A stretch of DNA of 10,332 nucleotides, from NCBI GenBank assembly GCA_900618425.1, contig UZAN01000373.1, forward strand, positions 1-10,332. Direction: 5' to 3'. This document shows, piece after piece, positions 1-8,570 of the stretch (positions are counted from its first letter, which is position 1; each line of letters begins with the position of its first letter). The translations under genes were made by a program, and so were the position numbers. The notes beneath the pieces were generated by a model. The model saw only the letters and a program-made list of their open reading frames with translations, had not been told where the DNA came from and made no database searches. This DNA comes from Echinostoma caproni (lineage: Eukaryota; Platyhelminthes; Trematoda; Plagiorchiida; Echinostomatidae).

Positions 1-40
<40 letters not shown>
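1..40. repeat. (AT)n dinucleotide microsatellite
   Basis: Twenty uninterrupted AT units open the window, so the tract probably continues beyond its left edge. Just after it, bases 50-57 (CACCTTTC) pair with 66-74 (GAAAGGGTG) with one bulged G, giving a small 8-bp hairpin. No gene is associated with either. Alternating AT tracts of this kind are ordinary in eukaryotic intergenic DNA. Confidence 0.95.
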
Positions 41-42
<2 letters not shown>

Positions 43-1630
43 TACGCTGCACCTTTCCGTGATTCGAAAGGGTGAATAACTTCTGGAGAGTACAAAATAT
101 CATGTTTGTCAGTAATATATGCATTTAAGCAGTACGAGAAATCGATTGGGACATCTTTGACGAAATAAACAGGATCGTTGAGATCTAAGTTACTTTCGTA
201 ACTTACTCCCATTATTTTTGATGACTTACTGTTCTATTAAATCGGAATTCAATGTGCACTTTCTTTCAGTTTTGATGCATCGAAGAAATTGAAATCAAAG
301 CAATTATTTCCCGAAATAAAATTGAATAAAGAACACAACAATGCAACTGAGCACAACTGAATTCCGGAACCATTTCACTGCATCTCAGCTGGTTTTTCCT
401 GTAGTAACGCATTCGTGTATGCATTACACGGGGTGATAATCTAACACAATACCGATTCACTTTTTCGCTTCAGTGGTTACCGCGGAAATGTTCGACTGAT
501 GTTGCCCTCTTACTGACACAGTGGAGACTTTTGGTGCTGGATCGCTATGATGCCCTATGCTATGATACTGATTGATCTGTTGGATCGGTGATGACAGAGA
601 TTCACTGAAACCGATCGATACATTTGCTTTGACTTGAATGAATCGTCACCCGCGGCGCCTTGATGACTAAATGAGTTCATCATATGATGCTGTAACGTAA
701 TTCACGAAGAAGCAGTTCATCGCTTTCGTGAAAGCTCAGTTCGAATTGATATTGTATCAATCAATAATGCAGCCACTGCAGGAAAATGGCGATATGATCG
801 AAGATTGTTCGCGTTATGTCTGTTTATCAGCGTCATTTTGATGAATAAAGGGCCTGTTTGGAATTTCATGATGAAGAAGTGGGTTATTTAAAAATGCGGC
901 TCAGCTTTCGTTTATCCCAAAACAACTACTTTCAAGCAATTGTAATTTAAATGTGGATTATCGGAGAATTTGTCCAAGTTGGAGCATCTCAGGAAAGATG
1001 CCACCCGAAAACCAATGAAGCAATTAATATGCTGATTAGCCAACGATAATTGCGCTTGTCCTTGCTTGAGCAATGATGAAACTGAGCAGAACACTCATCA
1101 AAGGTCATTCTGAAAATTACGACCTGAGTCAAATGAGTATCTTGTTGTGTTTGAGCAATGCCCATGCAATTCGTGAACCCTTAACGGGTCACGAAAAATA
1201 ATTGCGGCTGGGATGTCCAATAACGGCGGTCATAAAGAAACTTATTGATCGGTTTCACTATGCAAGGGAAACAACAAAATAAAAGAATGAATGGATGTTT
1301 ATGGATAATATGCTACACATTTTTTACCAGAAAAGAACACTGAAAAATGAGACCTTCGCATATGAAAAAGAATTCACTATATTATGTACACCCAGTAAAA
1401 GAACTTTTACTTGTTTTTGAATGTGATTTCTTTTGAATGCCAACGAATTAGGCAGCAAAACACGTATGTACAATCTAGTCTGAATCATCAATCATGCTCT
1501 AATTTTCCGAACTGCGTACGGAACTTCTAACGTGCAGGTCCTTTTCAGTTTTCTCTCATAATGTCTTTCCACGTCACGGCGTTACGAAATTTTTTTGACT
1601 GGATTGTGGGCGTACTTGGTAACTAAAGTT
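41..1630. other. Intergenic stretch without a recognisable gene
   Basis: About 1.6 kb in which all six frames are broken and the short ORFs present look random, without recognisable domains or convincing exon boundaries. The composition is mixed and AT-leaning, and no tandem repeat was noticed after base 40. The only clear structure is the hairpin at 1170-1195, listed separately. A weaker 5-bp hairpin sits at 722-735 (GCTTT, loop CGTG, AAAGC). An intron or old unrecognisable repeat cannot be excluded. Confidence 0.6.
1170..1195. other. Near-perfect hairpin, 10-bp stem with one bulged base
   Basis: Bases 1170-1175 (TTCGTG) pair with 1190-1195 (CACGAA), and 1177-1180 (ACCC) pair with 1186-1189 (GGGT). 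A1176 is bulged and the loop is TTAAC. The inside (AACCCTTAACGGGT) vaguely resembles the 5' end of fluke spliced-leader exons. However, no GT donor directly follows the ATG about 40 bases downstream and no Sm-type U-rich site is seen, so it is not called an SL RNA gene. It may be a chance palindrome or the footprint of an old element. Confidence 0.5.
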
Positions 1631-1840
1631 GTGGGGGTGGGTGGAGGTTAAGCGGTTAAGGCCACGAACTTATTGCACCGCAAGGCATGTGTTCAAAACC
1701 CACCCTATCGACAGGTTTCCCGCATTTTGTGTTGTACGGCAGTCTTCTGATTATCGGCCTATCCCTTCCAGAAAACAGGGTCTAAAAGCTGAAAACGAAG
1801 CACATTATAATGACAGCACCAGAATTAGGACGGTCCTATG
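1631..1840 (+). mobile_element. tRNA-derived SINE-like repeat (head and possible body)
   Basis: The head resembles a tRNA. An A-box-like stretch around 1642-1662 (TGGAGGTTAAGCGGTTAAGG) is followed about 48 bases later by a B-box match at 1690-1700 (TGTTCAAAACC; about 10 of 11 to GGTTCRANTCC). The A-box region resembles the D-arm of Ser/Leu-type tRNAs. The acceptor and T stems do not pair well, so a working tRNA is unlikely. A tRNA-like head joined to unrelated sequence is the architecture of SINEs transcribed by RNA polymerase III and moved by LINE machinery. The right end (about 1840) is a guess, because no clear A-rich or simple tail or target duplication is visible. The 83-codon ORF here has no recognisable domain and I treat it as accidental. 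Confidence 0.45.
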
Positions 1841-2161
1841 TTGCTTCGCAATATGGATATCACGTAACACCTGTCTCTGAAGAATGGGGATCAGAACTTT
1901 GAGATGACCTTAATATTCGATTATATCCAACAGTTCATTGTTACATATTATCAGTGTATTGTACAGTGTTGCATACTAAGTCTTTTTCAACCAGATAAAC
2001 TTTTCTGCCTGACAACCTGATGCAGTATACCGGAAATTTTTTTTCTCTGGAGGGTCACCTTTACTGAATATACAATCTAGGCATAAATTTCGTGCTCCGA
2101 AAATGGTTTTCCTGTGAAATGTACAAATCGGTATTTTATTCTCATCGGGCAGTCTAAACCC

Positions 2162-3907
2162 AGTTCTGGTGCTCCGATCTGTGACGAGAGTGGACAAGCT
2201 ATACACAAAACCGAAAAACAGCTTGACCGGTGAGCGGAGTACTTTGAAGAACAGTTCAGCTGGCCAGGCTATCTCCTCCAGTGTAGCTGCGGCTCCGTGG
2301 GCAGTATCACCTGAACCTCCTACTGCAGGAGAATTTCGTTCTTGCATCCAAGTCCTGAAGAAAGGAAAAGCAGCTGGATCGGACGGGCTTCCTCCAACGT
2401 TTTTCAAGATGCGGAGCGATGACCTCGTAGACTCCATTACTGATCTAATGGGTGACGTCTGGTTACACGAGCTCATTCCATCATCCTGGAGCGAATCACT
2501 GATCGTTCCAATTTTTAAGAAGGAATCTCGCAATGACTGCGCAAACCACCGTGGAATAAGTTTGATCCCAATCGTCAACAAGTTACTAGCCTCCATTTTA
2601 CTTCGACGTCTGACAACGTTTAGGGAGACAAACATCCGCGAAAAACAAGTAGGATTTCAACCATGTCGTGATTGTATCGACCAAATCTTAACCCTACGTC
2701 AAGTCCTCGAGCTACGCCATACGCACCGTCGACCAACGGTTGTCGTGTTCCTTGACCTAAAAGGAGCCTTCGACTCAGTTGATCGTGAATCCCTTATGGG
2801 TTCCCTCCTTTACCAAGAAATGCCGCAGAAGTATCTGAATATACTGAGTTCACTCTACTCGCATACTTCTGGTAGCATAGGGATCTACGGCGAGTTGAGT
2901 AGTTCTTTCGTAACTAGCAGCGGTGTTCGTCAAAGGTGCCCTCTTTCGCTATTCCCGTACATTTTCGTCATAGACGAAATACTGGAGAACATACCAAGTG
3001 GTCTCCAAAATGTAGATATTGAATGGGCAGGTGGAGAAAAGCTGTTGGATTTGGAGTACGCTGACGACCGTTTGCTTGTTCGAATGTATGAAGGAAGCAT
3101 AAAAAAACACTTGACAGATTATTAAGTTCTGGTGCTCCGTTCGGCATGTCTTTTGTACCTTCAAAGTGCAAAGTGAGTCTACAAGACTGGGTGTCACCGA
3201 GTTCCGTTTTGAAACTAGACGGTCAGAAATTATCTGAAGTTGACTACCTCTCGTACTTAGGTAGCTGCGTGACAAAAGATGGTAGCGCATCGAAGGAGAC
3301 AACCGCCCGCATTTCCAAAGCTCGTGCAGCGTACGCAGGACTATGAAACACCTGTGGCGGCGACGTGATGTTTCACTGAAGTTGAAAAGTCGCGTATACT
3401 GCGCCACTGTACGATCAGTTCTGCTTTACGGTTGTGAGACCTTGAATTTGCGGGTAGAAGACACCCGTCGTTTAGCAGTGTTCGACAATCGATGCTTGCG
3501 TAGTCTGGCCCAAGGGGGATGGAGTGAGCAGGTTAGTAACTTAGAAGTAAGTCGTCGGGTGTTTGGGAATACATCAGACAAGAACTCGCTATCTCATCGA
3601 ATCTAGCTCAGTAGGCTCCGTTGGTTAGGACACGTTTTGCGTATGTGCGACGGTCGCCTACCGCAGCGCGCCTTATTTTCAGTGACTGTTGCAGGCTTTT
3701 AGAAAGCCACGTGGAGGCCAGCGGATGACGTGGAGACGAGGTATGAAGAAATGCACTGAGCGATTAGGTAGACTAGATGTCTCTCGTCTTTCGGGTTGGG
3801 GTCCAAAAGACTCCAAAACCGCATAGTAGGAGACACTGAAGATCATGGCAGCGAACCGACAGCAGTGGTGATCATGTTGTCGCTTCCTATCAGACCAGAA
3901 TGCTTGA
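2162..3907 (+). pseudogene. RTE reverse transcriptase pseudogene (frameshifts and stops)
   Basis: Reading frames are given by start position modulo 3. Frame 2 begins with the linker (ICDESGQAIHKTEKQLDR), then TGA at 2231-2233 where relatives have Trp, then AEYFEEQFSWP. Between about 2267 and 2300 it shifts to frame 0, which holds the RT body: KGKAAGSDGLPP, NHRGISLIPIVNKLLASILL, FLDLKGAFDSVDR (motif A Asp codon 2754-2756), GVRQRCPLS (motif B, usual QG now QR at 2931-2936) and YADD (3057-3068, both Asp kept, then Arg). Near 3100-3125 it returns to frame 2 (FGMSFVPSKCK, YLGSCVTKDG). At about 3340 it moves to frame 1 (KHLWRRRDVSLKLKSRVY, RSVLLYGCET), then TAG 3604-3606 and LSRLRWLGHVLRMCDGRLPQ. 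Near 3696-3704 it shifts to frame 2 (KPRGGQRMTWRRGMKK, RLSGWGPKDS), with TAG TAG at 3824-3829, TGA at 3869-3871 and the terminal TGA at 3905-3907. At least four frameshifts and five premature stops make it non-functional. Confidence 0.9.
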
Positions 3908-4047
3908 AATAGTATGTATGCACAATTGGGCTGTGTGTGTGGATCATAGACGTTCACTTTCTTTTCCCGTCCCTAAGAATAGGTCCAATCCCTGTCCTCC
4001 TCACACATTCTCACTTATCTTGTGTACTTTATGAGTTTGGCAGCGAT

Positions 4048-4067
4048 CAGTGAAGTTCGCTTCACTG
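4048..4067 (+). other. Perfect 3'-UTR hairpin with TTCG loop in the RTE element
   Basis: CAGTGAAG (4048-4055), TTCG (4056-4059) and CTTCACTG (4060-4067) form an uninterrupted 8-bp stem closed by a UUCG loop. It lies 14 bases before the ATGATG tail, in the 3' UTR. LINE reverse transcriptases often recognise a structured 3' end of their own RNA, so this is a candidate binding site. That role is inferred from its position. The perfect pairing stands out against the decayed coding region. Confidence 0.75.
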
Positions 4068-4081
4068 TATTACGCTGTACA

Positions 4082-4097
4082 ATGATGAATGATGATG
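4082..4097 (+). repeat. ATGATG-type simple tail marking the RTE 3' end
   Basis: ATGATGAATGATGATG ends the retrotransposon homology. RTE elements characteristically end in a short 3-4 base simple repeat instead of poly(A), so I take this as the 3' boundary. The interruption by one extra A fits an old or imperfectly copied tail. Confidence 0.7.
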
Positions 4098-5610
4098 GCA
4101 CTCCAAAAACAAACACACTGTCTCGTTCCGTTGTGTCTGCGCGCTGAGCACAACACAAACAGGAGTAAGACAATTTTGGGACAACTATTTCGGAATTACA
4201 CGAGGCAGACTGTCAAAAATTTCTTATTCTAATCAACTAAACAGAAGAGTTCAATAGGCCAATAACCATATCAAAGTACGAAACACCATTTTCTGTGAAA
4301 GCATTCACTCAGAATCTGATCATTGATGAGAATTCGTTCGAATTAGATAGCTAAAAAGTTTTACACAAATATTTCACAGAGGGTAAAAGAGGACAAACAA
4401 TCCAACCGGATGGGTATGGATCTCGATCCGATAGACCAACGTGAAGAGGATCAGTTGGACATAAAGGAATTGCTCTGTCCGACTCTAGCAATCACGTACG
4501 CAACGTCCAGGAACCCTTTTACGAGCGCATACACACGTTGTACTAGCATGGATAAGGCGGATTACGACAAACGCATCTTTCAGTGATGTGTAATCGGTAG
4601 ATAAACAGGAATGCGCTTCCGCGAGCAAAATCCACGTTGGCTGAATAGATAAGACACCATGGAGATTGAGGCTAGATAGCACGAGAGGTTACCTAGTACA
4701 GCTAAAGAAGGGAACCGATCAGATTTGAGAATTTTAAATAAGCAAGTGATGGCCTTTTGCGTGGTCTCCCGCTTCCCGGGAGTCGTTAATAACCACTAAT
4801 ACTTTGCACCTATTGATCCGTCTCGAGTAACTCGAGGCGTCAGTTTCCACATTTTCACATTCCGAATGCACATGAACTCAGAAAACGGGTAGGTGTCGAA
4901 CCATAGAAAGAACATATCGATAAAAACTTCTAGTCAAACACCGCTGTTTCGATTCACGCAACGACAAGCTGCATCGTGCATAAGTCCAAATGCCTTGATT
5001 GAAATATTCCAAAATTATGGGGCGGAGCCGCAAGACCAAAGTCGGGGATATATATATACACCGGCTTGAGAATAAGCTTGGTGCCAACGTCACAACAATA
5101 TTAACAATAACAATAACGGGGGAGACACTTCATTACGTGATTCCTTGCTAACTTAACCGAGATACAACAACAACGTTATCGACAGAACAAAGACGAGATT
5201 TGATATGAGTCTCACGATCACCAATCGATGTAACATTCAATAAAATTTCGGGAACTGGCCTTGTGATGGCCTACCCACGCTAGATGAACTGAAACATCAC
5301 AGAATAATTGGAAAAATACACTGAATGACAGAAGATAACAACGTTTGACCTGAATAAACGACACGATCAATAGAGAAAAAACCTGAACATTTCACAGTAT
5401 CAGATTTGGACAGTACATTAGAATAATTCGCGGTTTACCGCCGGTCGTGACACTGAGGCATGTAGAAACAGTCGGAGATCAAGCACAGATCCTAGTCAAA
5501 TGTACTACCGGTGGAACATGACAATCTAACGTTAGAGAACATTCGTCGGCGTGGGACCTTGAACGCACATCTATGAAAAACGGAAAAGAAAAGCCATAAA
5601 TGTCCCTTTC
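4098..5610. other. Intergenic stretch, no gene recognised
   Basis: About 1.5 kb with only short, domain-free ORFs on either strand. Small features seen: a palindromic pair CTCGAG-TAA-CTCGAG at 4822-4836, able to form a 6-bp hairpin, and a short AT run at 5048-5058 that could look like a TATA element but has no coding sequence placed to use it. If the kinase transcript on the - strand ends near 5611, this segment lies beyond its 3' end. Confidence 0.55.
4822..4836. repeat. CTCGAG palindrome pair (6-bp hairpin, TAA loop)
   Basis: CTCGAG at 4822-4827 and again at 4831-4836 are separated by TAA. Each half is itself a palindrome, so the site is at once a direct and an inverted repeat. It may be a chance arrangement. 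Confidence 0.6.
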
Positions 5611-5616
5611 TTTATT
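5611..5616 (-). promoter_or_regulatory. Candidate poly(A) signal for the kinase transcript
   Basis: TTTATT on the + strand reads AATAAA on the - strand, about 326 bases downstream of the kinase stop codon. AATAAA is common by chance in AT-rich DNA, so the assignment rests only on strand and distance. Confidence 0.3.
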
Positions 5617-5941
5617 TTCACACCATTATGGGATGCAGAATAGGATGTTATAAAGAAGAGCGGAGCTGCGTGGCACGGGAACACAGAACTAGATAAGCAA
5701 ACAAAATCTTCTGATTCCGAAGAAGAAACTGACAATCAGATAAGTGTAGCAAAACAAAATCAATAGAATGAAAAGAAAGCCATATGGAAGGTTTGATTTA
5801 TAAATCAATGAAAACGGATATGATTGGCTTGCTTTGGAGCGAAAATACAGCATACAAGTGAGATGTGGAAACCACAGAAACAAAACAACAATCTCTATCG
5901 GGGGGTAGGCCTTCTTCGAAATCCGGGTCAACTGGAATGAC

Positions 5942-6107
5942 TCACGAAGCAAATGGCTCCACGGAAACCACCGCGTCGGCGGACCAATCTTTGGGCGCGT
6001 CTGGTTCAATGGCTTCGATTGCGTTCATGACCTGTTGTAAACTGGGCCGCGTTGACGGATCCGGGTCAAGCATGGATTTGATCAGATTTTGCATTATGGG
6101 TGAAAGT
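5942..6107 (-). CDS. Last coding exon of an STK16-like (NAK family) Ser/Thr kinase, partial
   Basis: Fifty-four complete codons plus TGA (- strand, stop at 5944-5942). The start of the exon, LSPIMQNLIKSMLDPDPSTR, followed by PSLQQ, matches kinase subdomain XI: a helix ending in a DP..RP signature whose invariant Arg is codon 6049-6047. The kinase domain then ends in MNAIEAIEP, and a short polar tail (DAPKDWSADAVVSVEPFAS) follows. Only about 30 residues follow the RP motif. That short tail and the IEAIEPDAP segment fit STK16, a membrane-associated constitutive kinase of the NAK family linked to Golgi and secretory traffic. GAK and AAK1 have long tails. A plausible splice acceptor (CATGACAG, after TTCTATTTCTGTTTTTACTA) lies just upstream, so the exon would start at 6107 in phase 2. 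Upstream exons with the ATP-binding and catalytic loops were not found on the - strand up to 10332, so they are very short, lie outside, or were missed. 'Kinase C-terminus' is solid; the subfamily is an inference. The overlapping + strand ORF at 5865-6119 is a shadow. Confidence 0.72.
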
Positions 6108-6162
6108 CTGTCATGGTAGTAAAAACAGAAATAGAATCATGGAAAGATTTGATTAGCTTGGT

Positions 6163-6221
6163 TTCGGTTTCAATTTGTACAACCATTATCCATGCCTCTT
6201 CGTGCCCCAGTTTTGGTTGCC
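6163..6221 (+). repeat. Dispersed repeat, copy 1 (shared with 8845-8904)
   Basis: About 56 bases match 8847-8904 at roughly 80-85% by eye, including TTTCAATTTGTACAACCATT exactly. In one + strand frame both copies read F-x-F-N-L-Y-N-H-Y-P, so the source could once have been coding, but neither copy lies in a convincing gene. This copy sits about 55 bases from the inferred acceptor of the kinase exon, so probably inside the last intron. The family is not recognised. Confidence 0.7.
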
Positions 6222-7591
6222 TATTTGGATGAACAGTAGAAGAAAGACAGGAAGGTTGAAAGTAGAGCCGAAGAGAAAATTTGGAATTTCAGTGAACTAA
6301 TGTTGCAAAGAAATTGAGAAGATGTACGAACTCCAGTGTTTACGACTCCCAGCCATATAACTCAATGTACCTAACCATTGATTACGCTGCGGGATAACAT
6401 TCATACGCGACCTTTAGTTTCCTTGTTTGTTGCACATTTAAAAAAGGTAGCTAACATGAAGCGCAACCGCGGAAACGTACACAGAGATTGGGTTTGAACT
6501 GCATAAACCGTAAATCGTAGAGAAAATTGAATCCTCTGACAAGCCATTCTGAGAGTGAAAAAGTGGAAAAATACAGTGCATGTTCTCGGTGATATACTTC
6601 CGAATAGCGACCATCCACTTCGTTCGAAGGGGATTGTTTTTGTTCCAACTGGTTTTGTGTTGTATCGCGCAACTTCTGTCAACACACGCAATTCGTCAGA
6701 CTCAGTACACAACATGAACAAAAAAAGGCTGACGAAGATTACAAAAGCAATCTAGGGTTCAATGTCAACGCAGTTTTCACTGGTTACCCTCTCACTGTTG
6801 GTGAGTAAGCGTGAAAGATAGGACACAGGTGAATATGGCAAGCAAGAGGAGATCTGTCGGAAATCAGACCATGTGGGAGGGAAGATGGGTGAGAACGGCA
6901 GTATGGTAAACCAATGTTCAGTGGGTGCTTTATGTTTGCAAGTACCGTTTCCCCGAAGTTAACGCAAGAACGCACGTGATAATTTCACAGCCAACCTATT
7001 TACGGAAACATAAGAAATGCAACGAAATAAATAAAAACTTATCTACGTAAGCCAGGGAAAATAACCGAAGAATAGTAAAGCAGAAATAACCAAATAGCAG
7101 GTGGGATATTGAATAAGCTTTCAAAATGACAGACGTTGCAGTTTATCAAGATAATAATGGCTTACATGAAGCCTTCGCAACTCCAGCGGTTTGTGCTCTA
7201 CCCATGGAATCGTTGAATAACTGAGTCTGAGTGATTGAGGTATACAAAAATCAAGTTTTTGTGAACCATCAATCGAAGAGTGGATTCAAATAACGCGTAA
7301 TAGTCTTAACATAGTCATTCTGAGATTTAGGGATAAAATGAATACGATGGCGAATACGGATCAATGGGGATGTTAATCGACTTATTTAGGGGTTTAAGAA
7401 GGCGTTTTAAGAAGTCAACTAAGGGACAAAATCAAGGCCTTAGGATGAAAACGTTTGAAGAGGGTAGAGAATTTAAATACTTCGGGAATCGGTATAATTG
7501 TAACCGGCTTCACAAAGTTTGGAATAATGAGATGACCATCATAACTTAATAGCTCCAAATCTGAAAAATAGCGAAAGTAAACTATCCATAC
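6222..7591. other. Probable intron or intergenic DNA, no exon recognised
   Basis: If the kinase gene extends to the right on the - strand, this would be intronic. I looked on the - strand for kinase catalytic and activation-loop motifs (HRD, DFG, APE-type) and saw none. A + strand ORF at 7364-7549 contains an FKYFG-like word loosely like the RT thumb of LINEs, but flanking residues do not support it. Otherwise AT-rich sequence without clear repeats. Confidence 0.45.
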
Positions 7592-7832
7592 CTGAAGTAC
7601 AACTAACCAAAAGTCTATATGCATCGGAATTTAGCACCAGATCCGCGTTACAAATGCTGTGGGACGAGTAGACGGGAAGAGTGATCGACGACTGGCGAAC
7701 AAATGGGGCACTGAGAGGGTCACCATCGACATCCTGCTCACACCATTTGGTACCTGTTTCCACCGAGAAGCCTAACGCGTTGCCACAGGTGTACGTTGTT
7801 AGCAGTCTTCGGTATTCGATCAGAGAACAATG
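7592..7832 (-). CDS. Candidate internal exon, product unknown
   Basis: The - strand is open from 7853 down to the stop at 7541-7539. Inside it is a stretch with protein-like composition and higher GC than its flanks: LLTTYTCGNALGFSVETGTK, WCEQDVDGDPLSAPFVRQSS, then residues ending NADLVLNSDAYRLLVSCTS. It runs into CTTCAG|GTATGG, a good donor match, placing the exon end at 7592. Possible acceptors (AG before the ATG at 7835, or later at about 7808) are weak. There is no signal peptide or membrane segment, and I recognise no family. It has the same strand as the kinase exon about 1.5 kb downstream but shows no kinase motif, so the link is unproven. Alternatives are a fragment of a repeat-borne gene or a chance ORF. 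Confidence 0.3.
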
Positions 7833-7835
7833 CAT

Positions 7836-8429
7836 CTTAGTTTGGATAAATACTTAACAGATGAAACATAACCGGACATGCATGCACGTTCTATTTGTCT
7901 CTGCCACAACTTTGGTTGATGAGAGATTATCCTACAGTTGAACATGTATAGATTTCCAACTGAGAAGCCGTAATTAAGAATGACATTAACTGCTTAAGTA
8001 ATAGCACTTGAAAAGTGACAAACGAGAAGAAAACAACAAAAAAGCCGTTGGAGAAAATTCATTGGGTCAGCACAGGATTGCAAAGTTGTACGATTTAGGA
8101 AAAATGCAAAACCATATTACTACGGAAAGACACTGCACACTTTTCAAATGCTTCAAAAACTGTGATATTTCTAAAGAACGAATCTCTCGATTGATGAATA
8201 GTCCATAGAAATCAGCCGACAGTTCTGTTTCACAAAAATGACAAACAGTGGGTGTTTTCTACGTCACTGAATATCCGATGCCACAACAAAGATGGACTAC
8301 TAATGCCGATCTCATCTACGATTGTCAATCCATTCAGGTGCACTTGCGGTGCGACTAATGCAGGCTGAACGAAAGGGCAGTTATTTCAACGCTGACTCAC
8401 ATGGTGGGAGTCGAGCTGTGTCAAGCTCA
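7836..8429. other. Stretch without a recognisable gene
   Basis: About 600 bases of AT-rich sequence. The ORF at 8008-8208 (+) is lysine- and asparagine-rich as expected from base composition and shows no domain. No repeat or RNA gene was identified. Confidence 0.5.
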
Positions 8430-8570
8430 ATTGTTCCTCATTTGGTAGGGAGTGGACATTTGTTTGGCATATATTCGGCATTCATAATCATTTGTCGAGC
8501 CTCACCACCCCCAGCCCCGGAGAGCAATTCAGTTTCAGACATAAGCAATCCAAAGGGCAAGTAGCATGCG
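8430..8570 (+). repeat. Left arm of a diverged inverted repeat
   Basis: This segment matches the reverse complement of 9301-9445. The best part is TCGGCATTCATAATCATTTG with the following CGAGCCTCACCA, and later GAGAGCAATT, CAGACATAAG and a shared GCATGCG at the inner end. Arms are about 70-80% identical by eye with small indels. Both copies encode SAFI(I/V)ICRASP in their own sense direction, but the open frames diverge outside that block. So the repeat may derive from a coding element, or the frame may be accidental. Confidence 0.75.

Larger units (their letters stand above)
2150..4097 (+). mobile_element. 5'-truncated RTE-clade non-LTR retrotransposon
   Basis: The + strand carries homology to the polyprotein of RTE-type LINEs from the linker before the reverse transcriptase (about 2162) to its last codon (TGA 3905-3907). 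A ~190-base 3' UTR follows and ends in an ATGATG-type tail at 4082-4097. Short simple-sequence tails instead of poly(A) are known for RTE elements. The apurinic-type endonuclease that normally precedes the RT is missing, as expected for a copy truncated during target-primed reverse transcription. The 5' boundary is uncertain: similarity starts near 2150-2162 and upstream bases read as non-coding. No target-site duplication is obvious. This is a dead copy (see the pseudogene entry) whose family members may still be active elsewhere. Confidence 0.85.

Noticed and set aside
1176..1215. Spliced-leader RNA gene
   Set aside because: Only the first dozen bases resemble a fluke leader. There is no GT donor immediately after the ATG, no Sm-like site, and only one copy in the window.
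1976..2635. 219-codon ORF on the - strand
   Set aside because: It lies mostly opposite the RTE reverse transcriptase reading frame. Its residues show no domain, and the left part outside the RTE homology is not convincing alone.
2949..3407. 152-codon ORF on the - strand
   Set aside because: Antisense shadow of the RTE reverse transcriptase and C-terminal region.
5048..5058. TATA box of a promoter
   Set aside because: A plain AT run with no coding sequence or other promoter signal placed to use it.
5689..6009. 106-codon ORF on the - strand, rich in Phe/Leu and membrane-like
   Set aside because: It overlaps the kinase exon end in another frame and runs through its 3' UTR. The hydrophobicity follows from AT-rich sequence.
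7364..7549. Fragment of a second LINE reverse transcriptase (FKYFG-like word)
   Set aside because: Only a five-residue resemblance. Neighbouring residues match no RT motif and there is no further homology on either side.
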